43,793 nucleotides of DNA. Source: Planctomycetia bacterium (GTDB taxonomy: Bacteria > Planctomycetota > UBA1135 > UBA2386). A model generated the notes under the pieces. The model was not told the origin of the DNA. It ran no database searches and saw nothing but the letters and a program-made list of their open reading frames with translations. Positions 27,090-34,578 of this stretch are shown here, one piece after another. The translations under genes and the position numbers were made by a program. Each line of letters starts with the position of its first letter. The stretch's first letter is position 1. The DNA lies in NCBI GenBank assembly GCA_005776475.1, contig SXPB01000045.1, positions 1-43,793 on the forward strand, given 5' to 3'.

Positions 27090-29120
27090 TCAGGGCAGGC
27101 GCAGCACGACGCTGGCAGCGAGCGCTGGATCGCCGCGTTCGGCGAGTGTCGTGCACAACACGCGCAGCGAAGGCGCCAGGGTGACCTTGCGGGTCGCGCC
27201 GTCGACGGTGACCTCGAGCTCCTTGCCGAGTTCACACAGCCGCGCATCGAGCAACACCTCGATGCCGGTCGCGCCCTTGGTCGAGACCACGAGACGCTGG
27301 TCCTTGAGGGCGGCGTCGATGCGCGCGCCGCGCGTCGCCGCCTTCGTGCGCAGCCAGTAGTGGTCGCGGACGGTGCCGTCGGTCTGTTCCCAGAACAGTG
27401 CCGGCGGCACGGCCACGCGCACGTTCGGCACCAACTGCGCCAGCAGGTCGCGGTCAGGCAGGCCGGTGTGGCCGTTGTTCTCGACCAGCGTGAACGACCC
27501 CGGGTAGAGGGCCGGTTGCGCCTTCTTCACGTCGGCGAGCAGCACGGCGAACTTCTCGCAGCGTTCGCGGCGGCCATACGCGGTGTCGCGGCCGCCGACC
27601 ATGAAGGAGAACGGCAGCGAGTGCAGCCCGATCGGCGAGGTCTCGCCGTCGGTCGGCGCCGCCGCGCTGGCGTGCACTGCGGCGAACCGGTGCGGCAGCT
27701 TCGGCCCGATCGCGAACGCGCCGTAGCCGCCGTGGCTGTAGCCCAGCGCGATGACGCGGTCGGGATCGACGTCGGCGCAGGCGACGAACTGGCGGATCAA
27801 CCGTTCGAGCACGGGATAGAAGTAGTCGGTGTAGAACCCGTTCCACTCGTTGGTCGGCGCCCGCAGCGCGCAGTACAGGTAGCCCCCCACCTCCGGGTGG
27901 TCCTTGTAGTAGATCTGCATGTGCCGCCACTGCGAGTCGTTGACCTCGGGTGGCGCCCCGCCGCCGCCGTGCATTGCGATCACCAGCGGCCAGCGGCCGC
28001 TCGCCGGCCGTTCGCCGACCTGCTTCACCGTGAACGGGCTCGTCTTGTCGCCGGCCTTGGCGACGTTGGCGTCGAAGTCGGCCTGCAGCAGCTTCTTCTC
28101 GGCCGCGCCGAACGCCGCGAACGCGATCGCCCGCGCCTTCGCATCGCCTTCCTTCGTCGCCAACGTCGCATCGAGGTTGCGGTCGAACTCGAACGTCGCC
28201 TGGCGCGCCGCGTCGGCAGCGAAGAACCGCTCGCATTGCCCGCGCAACGCATCGGCGCCCGCGTCGCCGGCTGCCGCCGGAGCCTGGCTCGCCGGCTTGG
28301 CGGCGTAGCGCGCCGACTCGTCGGTGCCGTGCAGTTCGATGCCGCGCCCCCAACCGGCCTCGAAGCGATGCCCCGTCGGCGCGAACGACACCGCCCACAC
28401 CCGGTGCTTGGGATCCGACGACGCGGCGCACTGCTGCGCGCCGCCGACGAACCAACCGCGATCGAGCCCCTGCGGGTCCGGCTCGTCGGCACCGACGAAC
28501 CGCCAGACGGCGCCGTCCCACACTTCCACCCAGGTGTGGTTGCCCGCCTGGTGCGGCCACTGCACCGACACGAGGCGCGCCGGCACGCAGCACGCGCGGC
28601 ACGCGTCGGCGAGCAGGATCGACAGTCCCGTGCAACTCGCCTTGCCCTGCGCAATCGACTCGCTCGGCGCCTGGTCGGCGCGCGCGCGGGCGGTCGAGTA
28701 GTGCACGTTCAGCGTGCTGAAGATCGTCTCGTTCAGTTTGCGCGCGGCTTCGCCCGGCGTCGCGCACTCGCGCACGAGCGGCAGGAAGCGCGACAGGAAG
28801 TCGGTGCGCCAGTCCTCGCGCTTCTCGTTGGCCTGCGCGTACGGCAGCACATACGCGAGGAACAGTTCGTCCGGCAGCTCCTTGCCCCACTTCACCGCGG
28901 CGCGCGCGGCGAACGCCTGCACAACGTTCTGCTGCAGGAACGCGGCCGTCAGCGCCTTCTTGTCGGCCTCCGGCATATGCTGTTGCAGGAACGCGAGAGC
29001 GGCCTGCTGGGCGGCAGTCGACAGCGCTCCCGATTCGGGGCTGGACGGGTTCGTCGGCTGCGAGGCCTGGGCCGACACCATCGCTAGGGACAATGCCAAG
29101 GCGGCGAGAAGGCGAAGCAT
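27090..29120 (-). CDS. Exported fusion: transglutaminase-like domain plus esterase (PHB-depolymerase-like)
   Basis: A 676-residue protein with a Sec signal (MLRLLAALALSLAMVSAQA). Residues about 110-260 are transglutaminase-like with the triad Cys163 (GKASCTGLSILLADACR), His195 (GNHTWVEVW) and Asp212 (GADEPDP). Residues about 350-600 are an alpha/beta hydrolase of the LpqC/esterase type: MHGGGG at 383-388, Ser462 in GYSHGGYG, acid in VGGRDTAYG, His in NNGHTGLP. A beta-rich tail (to 676) ends VVLRLP. ATG 29120 starts the signal; the frame is open much further upstream without coding character. A TAGAAC hexamer lies 7 nt before the ATG. Role of the fusion is unknown; both parts may act on exported protein or polymer. 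Confidence 0.83.
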   Translation of the reverse strand: MLRLLAALALSLAMVSAQASQPTNPSSPESGALSTAAQQAALAFLQQHMPEADKKALTAAFLQQNVVQAFAARAAVKWGKELPDELFLAYVLPYAQANEKREDWRTDFLSRFLPLVRECATPGEAARKLNETIFSTLNVHYSTARARADQAPSESIAQGKASCTGLSILLADACRACCVPARLVSVQWPHQAGNHTWVEVWDGAVWRFVGADEPDPQGLDRGWFVGGAQQCAASSDPKHRVWAVSFAPTGHRFEAGWGRGIELHGTDESARYAAKPASQAPAAAGDAGADALRGQCERFFAADAARQATFEFDRNLDATLATKEGDAKARAIAFAAFGAAEKKLLQADFDANVAKAGDKTSPFTVKQVGERPASGRWPLVIAMHGGGGAPPEVNDSQWRHMQIYYKDHPEVGGYLYCALRAPTNEWNGFYTDYFYPVLERLIRQFVACADVDPDRVIALGYSHGGYGAFAIGPKLPHRFAAVHASAAAPTDGETSPIGLHSLPFSFMVGGRDTAYGRRERCEKFAVLLADVKKAQPALYPGSFTLVENNGHTGLPDRDLLAQLVPNVRVAVPPALFWEQTDGTVRDHYWLRTKAATRGARIDAALKDQRLVVSTKGATGIEVLLDARLCELGKELEVTVDGATRKVTLAPSLRVLCTTLAERGDPALAASVVLRLP

Positions 29121-29188
29121 CGGCCGAGTTCTACCCGCGAAACCGCGGCCGAGCCCGCGCCAGGATGCTGCCGGGCCGCAAGGTGGCG

Positions 29189-29216
29189 TTGACAGTGACG
29201 CCTGCCCCCGCATGCT
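29189..29216 (+). promoter_or_regulatory. Candidate sigma70-type promoter of the deiminase gene
   Basis: Consensus TTGACA (29189-29194), 16-nt spacer, then CATGCT (29211-29216). Transcription would start near 29223, 21 nt before the ATG. The -10 departs from consensus at its first base. Confidence 0.35.
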
Positions 29217-29243
29217 GGTCGCCGCCCCACCACCCGGATCTCC

Positions 29244-31055
29244 ATGCGTTCCCCGCTCGCACTCGTCGCCTTCGCCGCCGCCGCCGCCGCACAACAGCAG
29301 TATCCCGAAGGCGCCGACATTCCGCGTTCGCTGACGCCGACCGAAGCAGCGTGGTTGGCAAGCAATCCGCTCGACGCGGGCGACGCGGTGACGCCGCCAC
29401 CGACCGGGACCGTGCACTGCGCCGCCGAATACGAGCCGATGGATGGCCTGTGCCTCGCCTGGGAAGGCACCACCGGCCAGCTCGGCGTCGTGCAGCAGAT
29501 CGCGCTGCACGTGACCACGACCGGCCAGGCCAAGGTGTTCGTCTACTGCGACACCGCCGCCGAAGCCACCACCGCGACCAGCACGCTCGCCTCGATCGGC
29601 TGCAACATGACGCGCGTGCAGACCATGGTCGCCACCACCGACTCGATCTGGATCCGCGACTACGGCCCACGCTACGTGTTCGAAGGTGACTGCCGGGCGA
29701 TCGTCGACCACACCTACAACCGGCCGCGCCCGAACGACGATGTGATGCCGCTGCACTTCGGCGGCCAGAAGGGCCACCGCGTCTACGGCATCCCGCTCAT
29801 CCACGGCGGCGGCAACTTCCATCTCGACGCTCTCGACCACGGCGAAGCGACGACGCTGATCGTGAACGAGAACCCGACGCTGACGCAGGCGCAGATCCGC
29901 CAACACTGGCTCAGCTACCAGAACCTCGACGTGACGCTGCGTTCGCCGTTCCCGACCACGGTCGACAGCACGCAGCACATCGACATGTGGATGCAGATCT
30001 ACGGCGATCGCAAGGCGATGATCAGCGACTGGCCGAACAACGTCGGTTCGACGCAGGATGTGATCTGCGACAACACTGCCGCAGCCCTGCTCGCGGCCGG
30101 TTGGACCGTGAATCGCGTGCCGGCGCGTTCGGTCAGCGGCGTGCACTACACCTACTGCAACATGGTGCTGTGCAACGGCGTCGCCCTGGTGCCGAGCTAC
30201 ACCAACACGACGGTGAGCCCGCACAACGCCCCGGCGCTGGCCGCCTGGCAGGCCGTGCTGCCCGGCAAGACCGTGGTCGCCGTCAACTGCCAGGCGCTGG
30301 TGACCTCGGCGGGCGTGATGCACTGCATCGTCATGCACGTGCCGGCCGCGCGCGGCGGCGCGATCCCGACCGCCTACCTGAAGACGCCGAACGGCGGCGG
30401 CCTGCCGTTGCAGCCCGCCGCGACCACGACCATCGAATGGCTCGCCGACGACGACGTCGGCGTCACTGGCGTCGACCTCTGGCTGTCGGTGAACGGCGGC
30501 GCCTCGTACGTCTACCCCATCGCGCAGAACGTGCCGCACACCGGCAGCTACAACTGGCTCGTGCCGAACCTGTACGCACCGCAGGCGAAGGTGCGCGTCG
30601 TCGCGCGCGATGCGCAGGGCAACACCGGCGCCGACGTCAGCGACGCGACGTTCGCAATCGCCGGCACTGCGTTCCAGGCGCAAGCGATCCCGTACGGTGT
30701 CGGCAAACCCGGCCAGGCCGGCGTGCCGGTGCTCGGCGCCGCGCCGCCCGTGCTCGGCTCCGCTTTCCTGCTGCACCTCAGCAATGCGCTGCCGAACGCC
30801 CCAGCCCTGCTGCTGATCGGCGACGCGACGGCGGCGATCCCGTTCGACGGCGCCGACATCCTGGTCGCCGCGTCGTTGGGCGGCCCGATCCCCACCGACG
30901 CCGCGGGAACGTTCCAGGCCGCAATCCCGCTGCCCGACGAACCGGCGCTGCGCGGCTTCTCGTTCTACTTGCAGGCCTGGGTGCCGAACGACCCCGGTGC
31001 CACGGGAGCCGGCTGGGCCAGCTCGCGCGGCCTGCAGCTGCTGCTCGGCCACTGA
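29244..31055 (+). CDS. Secreted peptidylarginine-deiminase-like protein with C-terminal module
   Basis: A 603-residue exported protein of the PAD_porph/agmatine deiminase family. Catalytic positions Asp139 (SIWIRDYGPRYV), His245 and Asp247 (STQHIDMWMQ) and Cys361 (SAGVMHCIVMHVP) match Asp130, His236, Asp238 and Cys351 of Porphyromonas PPAD in order and spacing. HGGGNFHLD at 187-195 is the substrate loop. The signal peptide and the PPAD-like spacing favour a secreted protein deiminase (Arg to citrulline) over a cytoplasmic agmatine deiminase. Residues about 395-475 are Ig-like and 485-603 form the C-terminal beta-rich module shared with the LPMO. Confidence 0.83.
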   Translation: MRSPLALVAFAAAAAAQQQYPEGADIPRSLTPTEAAWLASNPLDAGDAVTPPPTGTVHCAAEYEPMDGLCLAWEGTTGQLGVVQQIALHVTTTGQAKVFVYCDTAAEATTATSTLASIGCNMTRVQTMVATTDSIWIRDYGPRYVFEGDCRAIVDHTYNRPRPNDDVMPLHFGGQKGHRVYGIPLIHGGGNFHLDALDHGEATTLIVNENPTLTQAQIRQHWLSYQNLDVTLRSPFPTTVDSTQHIDMWMQIYGDRKAMISDWPNNVGSTQDVICDNTAAALLAAGWTVNRVPARSVSGVHYTYCNMVLCNGVALVPSYTNTTVSPHNAPALAAWQAVLPGKTVVAVNCQALVTSAGVMHCIVMHVPAARGGAIPTAYLKTPNGGGLPLQPAATTTIEWLADDDVGVTGVDLWLSVNGGASYVYPIAQNVPHTGSYNWLVPNLYAPQAKVRVVARDAQGNTGADVSDATFAIAGTAFQAQAIPYGVGKPGQAGVPVLGAAPPVLGSAFLLHLSNALPNAPALLLIGDATAAIPFDGADILVAASLGGPIPTDAAGTFQAAIPLPDEPALRGFSFYLQAWVPNDPGATGAGWASSRGLQLLLGH

Positions 31056-31089
31056 CCGCGCAGCACCCGCAGCAACCTGTCGCGATCGC

Positions 31090-31485
31090 TCACGCGCGCA
31101 AGGTGCCGTGCGCGAACATCCAGATCCCGGTCGCAGCCGCGACCAGGACGGCGAGCAACCACGCGTAGACGGCCAGTCGATGCCACCGGCGGGCGCGCGG
31201 CGAACGCCACAACCACAACCCGGTCAACACGACCGGCAACGCCATCAACCCGCCCAGCTTGGCGCACGGCAGGTGCACCGCCTTCACATCCGCAGGGAAG
31301 TCGTAGCGGCTGGCCAGCTGCTCGGTCAGCACCACGGTCACCACCAGCATCACGATCGTCAGCGGGCCCAACCAGAGATGCAGCCGACGGCGGCGTCGCA
31401 ACCCCGTCACCATCGACGCGATGATCAGACCGATGGTCGCGGTGAGCGCGATCCAGAACGACACGGCGGGCGGCATCGCCAACAT
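31090..31485 (-). CDS. Small membrane protein with four transmembrane segments
   Basis: A 131-residue protein with four hydrophobic segments separated by short basic loops. Histidines at the ends of helices (LHLWLGP, AVHLPCAKLGG, RWHRLAVYAW) recall small heme-binding membrane proteins of the cytochrome b561/DUF420 type, but no firm family match is visible. Its 3' end is convergent with the deiminase gene. Confidence 0.65.
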   Translation of the reverse strand: MLAMPPAVSFWIALTATIGLIIASMVTGLRRRRRLHLWLGPLTIVMLVVTVVLTEQLASRYDFPADVKAVHLPCAKLGGLMALPVVLTGLWLWRSPRARRWHRLAVYAWLLAVLVAAATGIWMFAHGTLRA

Positions 31486-31611
31486 CGTGCAACGCCCACC
31501 CTCGGCAAGGAAGCATGGAGTCGAAGCCGCAACCGACCGTGGCTAGGCGACCATCACCACGGGCGCGGTCGAGGTCGATTCGTGCCGCCCGAATGTCGAT
31601 GAACCCGGCGA

Positions 31612-32466
31612 ATGGACAGGGGCCTCAACAGCGAGGAGTTTCAGCGCTACCACGATCTGATCTACCGGATCGCCGGCATCCACTACCCAGCCGAGAAGGC
31701 GGAGCTGCTGAGCAACCGGGTGAAGAAGCGCCTGCGCGCGACCAGCACCCCGACCTACGACGCGTACCTGTTGCGCATCCAACTGCCGAACGAAGCGACC
31801 GAGCAGCAGGCGTTCCTCGACTCGATCACGACCAACGAGACGTACTTCTTCCGCTGCCAACGCCACTGGGACTTCTTCCGGCAGGCGGTCGAACAACGCC
31901 AGGCCGACCCGGCGCGCAAGAACGAGCCGATCCGCATCTGGTCGGCGGCGGCATCGACGGGTGCGGAAGCCTTCTCGATGCTGATCGTGCTGCAGGAGAC
32001 GCTCGGCGTCGGGTTCGGCGGCGTCGGCGTCGAAGTGTTCGGCACCGACCTGTCGGCGCATGTGCTCGACGATGCGCGCCGCGGGGCGTTCCGCGCCTAC
32101 GCGCTGGCGCAGACTCCGCCGGAGCTGGTGAAGAAGTACTTCACCAAGAACGACAAGGACGAGTTCCTGTTCAACCGGGCGCTCGCCAGGCACGCCACGT
32201 TCCAGCGCCACAACCTCATGCAGCCGTTGCCTGGCTCGCGCAAGTTCGACCTGGTGTTCCTGCGCAACGTGATGATCTACTTCGATGGCCCGAGCCGCGA
32301 GCGGGTGTTGAAGAACGCCTTCGACGTCTTGGTGCCCGGTGGGCACCTGATCGTCGGGGAGTCGGAGAGCCTGTTGTCGGTGACGCACGGCTTCCAGTAC
32401 CTGAAGCCTTCGATCTTCAGCAAGCCGTCCGGTGCGCCAGCAGCACCGAAGCCCGCGCGGACCTGA
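31612..32466 (+). CDS. cheR: CheR-type protein-glutamate methyltransferase
   Basis: A 284-residue protein. The CheR N-domain (FQRYHDLIYRIAGIHYPAEK) is followed by TNETYFFR, the SAM-binding loop AAASTGAEAFSM and FLRNVMIYFD. In typical CheR the SAM loop reads close to GCSTGEEPYS; here two conserved positions differ (GAEAFS). The family methylates chemoreceptor glutamates using S-adenosylmethionine. No other chemotaxis gene is in the window, so its receptor is elsewhere. Confidence 0.85.
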   Translation: MDRGLNSEEFQRYHDLIYRIAGIHYPAEKAELLSNRVKKRLRATSTPTYDAYLLRIQLPNEATEQQAFLDSITTNETYFFRCQRHWDFFRQAVEQRQADPARKNEPIRIWSAAASTGAEAFSMLIVLQETLGVGFGGVGVEVFGTDLSAHVLDDARRGAFRAYALAQTPPELVKKYFTKNDKDEFLFNRALARHATFQRHNLMQPLPGSRKFDLVFLRNVMIYFDGPSRERVLKNAFDVLVPGGHLIVGESESLLSVTHGFQYLKPSIFSKPSGAPAAPKPART

Positions 32467-32497
32467 CGGCCCGCGTGCGCTCGGCCGCCGCAGCATC

Positions 32498-32503
32498 TAC
32501 GCT
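32498..32503 (+). promoter_or_regulatory. -10-like hexamer before ribH
   Basis: TACGCT ends 6 nt before ATG 32510; the 6 nt are GCGCGC. No ribosome binding site is visible between, consistent with a leaderless mRNA. Confidence 0.45.
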
Positions 32504-32509
32504 GCGCGC

Positions 32510-32998
32510 ATGCCGAAGATCCTGACCGGCGAGCCTCGGGCCAGCACCTGCCGCGTCGGCATCGCCGTCGCGCGCTTCAACGAGGTCGTCACCGAGCGCT
32601 TGCTCGAAGGCGCCGTGCGCACGCTGCGCGCCGGCGGCATCGCCGACGCCGACATCACGGTGCTGTGGGTGCCAGGTGCCTTCGAACTGCCGACCGCGTG
32701 CCAGTGGCTCGCGCGTTCGGGCTGCCGCGCCCTCGTGATGCTCGGCTGCGTGGTGAAGGGCGGCACCGACCACTACGAGTACGTCTGCGCGGGCGTCACC
32801 GACGGGGCGATGCGGGTCGGGCTCGACACCGGGCTGCCGCTCGGATTTGGCGTGCTCACCTGCGCCGAGATGGAACAGGCGCTCGCTCGCTCCGGCGGCT
32901 CCCATGGCAACAAGGGAGAGGACGCTGCCATGGCGGCGTTGGCGATGCTCGATCTGCAACACAAGCTCGGCGGTCCCTGGGCGGGACCGGTGGGTTGA
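32510..32998 (+). CDS. ribH: 6,7-dimethyl-8-ribityllumazine synthase
   Basis: A 162-residue cytoplasmic enzyme of riboflavin synthesis, joining 5-amino-6-ribitylamino-uracil and 3,4-dihydroxy-2-butanone 4-phosphate. Motifs: VARFNEVVTERLLEGA, VPGAFELP, GCVVKGGTDHYEYV (catalytic His88), GFGVLTCAEMEQAL and SHGNKGEDAA. Length is normal. Followed by nusB, a common neighbour in bacteria. Confidence 0.95.
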   Translation: MPKILTGEPRASTCRVGIAVARFNEVVTERLLEGAVRTLRAGGIADADITVLWVPGAFELPTACQWLARSGCRALVMLGCVVKGGTDHYEYVCAGVTDGAMRVGLDTGLPLGFGVLTCAEMEQALARSGGSHGNKGEDAAMAALAMLDLQHKLGGPWAGPVG

Positions 32999-33058
32999 TC
33001 GCTTTGCGCGTGGCGTTACGTTGCGCATCCCTGTTTCCCCCGGAAACCGCTCCTTCCC

Positions 33059-33595
33059 ATGACTGCCCCCATCCGCCGCCGCACGCGCGCTCGTGAGATC
33101 GCCATGCAGGTCCTGTTCCAGTTCGATGTGCGTGGCGAGGGCTACGCGAGCGACCTCGGCAAGACCACCGCCCAACTGTGCGCCGACGAGTCCGCCGAAA
33201 GCAAGGAACCGAAGGAGGGCAAGGAAGCGACGGACGGCAAGGCCGACGTCGACATCGTCGAGTTCGCGACGCGGCTCGTCGAAGGCACGCTGCTGCAGCG
33301 CGCCACGATCGACCAGAAGCTGGCCGGCGTCACCCGCAACTGGGACCTCGCCCGTATGGCGAACGTCGACCGCAACGTGCTGCGCATGGCGGTCTACGAG
33401 TTGATGTTCTGCGCCGACGTGCCGCCGAAAGGGGCGATCACCGAAGCGATCGAACTGGGCAAGAAGTACTCGACCGCCAACTCGGGCGGCTTCGTCAACG
33501 GCATCCTCGACCGCATCCGCATCGATCTCGAACGCGACCGCACCGCGACCCCGTCACCACCCGCCCCGCCGGCCACCGGCGAAGTCGGGGCGTAG
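33059..33595 (+). CDS. nusB: Transcription antitermination factor NusB
   Basis: A 178-residue protein: RTRAREIAMQVLFQFDV at the start, WDLARMANVDRNVLRMAVYE in the core, KGAITEAIELGKKYSTANSG and FVNGILDRI at the end. It binds boxA RNA with NusE in rRNA antitermination. A charged insert of about 25 residues (ESKEPKEGKEATDGK) replaces a normally short loop, and a Pro/Ala tail is added. A TACGTT hexamer lies about 37 nt upstream of ATG 33059. Confidence 0.93.
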   Translation: MTAPIRRRTRAREIAMQVLFQFDVRGEGYASDLGKTTAQLCADESAESKEPKEGKEATDGKADVDIVEFATRLVEGTLLQRATIDQKLAGVTRNWDLARMANVDRNVLRMAVYELMFCADVPPKGAITEAIELGKKYSTANSGGFVNGILDRIRIDLERDRTATPSPPAPPATGEVGA

Positions 33596-33654
33596 CCCCG
33601 CGCGCCGACACCGTCGTTGCTCAGGCCGGCCAAAACCCCGACACTGGCCGCGAC

Positions 33655-34578
33655 ATGGTGTTCGGCAAGCTGCTGGCTGCGCTCAAGAAGACGCGCGACG
33701 TCCTCACCGCGGGCCTCTCGCGACTGTTCCACGGGCGCAAGCTCGACGACGCATTCCTCGAGGAGCTCGAGGAGATCCTCTACAACAGCGACCTCGGCCC
33801 GGTCGGCACGCGCATCGTCGAAGACCTGAAGGTCTCGTACAAGAAGAAGGAAGTGAAGGAGACCGCCGAGGTGCCGGCGTTCCTCAAGCGTCGCCTCGCC
33901 GCGATGCTGGCCGGCTGTGAAGCGCCGATCGCGCGCGCCGCCACCGCCCCCACCATCGTCCTGATCGTCGGCGTCAACGGTGCTGGCAAGACCCCGTCGA
34001 TCGCCCAGCTCGCGCGGCCCCTGCAGCAGCAGGGCAGGTCGGTGATGCTCGGCGCCGGCGACACCGGCCGCGCCGCCGCCGTCGAACAACTGACGTTGTG
34101 GGCCGGACGACTCGGCATTCCGATCGTGAAGCAGGCCACCGGCGCCGACCCCGCCGCGGTCGCGTTCGACGCGGTCAGCGCCGCGATCGCGCGCAAGGTC
34201 GACTACCTGCTGCTCGACACCGCCGGACGCCTGCACACGCAGAAGAACCTGATGACCGAGCTCGAGAAGATCGTGCGCGTGGTCAAGAAGCAGCTGCCCG
34301 AAGCGCCGCACGAGACCCTGCTCGTGCTCGACGCGACCACCGGCCAGAACGCGATCCGCCAGGCGAGCGAGTTCGCCAAGTCGGCGCCGGTGAGCGGGCT
34401 GATCCTCGCCAAGATGGACGGCACCGCGAAGGGCGGCGCCCTGTTCGGCATCCGCGACGTGCTGCCGGTGCCGGTCAAGTTCCTCGGCGTCGGCGAAGGC
34501 ATCGACGACCTCGAACCGTTCACCGTGCAGGGCTTCGTCGACGCGATCCTGCAGTTCGACAAGCAGACGCCGGCATGA
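33655..34578 (+). CDS. ftsY: Signal recognition particle receptor FtsY
   Basis: A 307-residue SRP-type GTPase with a short N-domain and no long acidic A-domain. NG-domain motifs: G1 GVNGAGKTPS (106-115), AGDTGRAAAVEQL, LLLDTAGRLHTQKNLMTEL, ATTGQNA, LAKMDGTAKGG and GVGEGIDDLEPF. Several strongly conserved positions differ: GKTTT is GKTPS, the Lys of the following KLA is Gln (AQLA), and DTFRA is DTGRA. It docks ribosome-SRP complexes at the membrane. It overlaps the next gene by 4 nt. Confidence 0.9.
   Translation: MVFGKLLAALKKTRDVLTAGLSRLFHGRKLDDAFLEELEEILYNSDLGPVGTRIVEDLKVSYKKKEVKETAEVPAFLKRRLAAMLAGCEAPIARAATAPTIVLIVGVNGAGKTPSIAQLARPLQQQGRSVMLGAGDTGRAAAVEQLTLWAGRLGIPIVKQATGADPAAVAFDAVSAAIARKVDYLLLDTAGRLHTQKNLMTELEKIVRVVKKQLPEAPHETLLVLDATTGQNAIRQASEFAKSAPVSGLILAKMDGTAKGGALFGIRDVLPVPVKFLGVGEGIDDLEPFTVQGFVDAILQFDKQTPA

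Noticed and set aside
29121-31052. Upstream extension of the transglutaminase-esterase frame to 31052
   Set aside because: The extension is opposite the deiminase gene and has shadow composition; the signal peptide starts at 29120.
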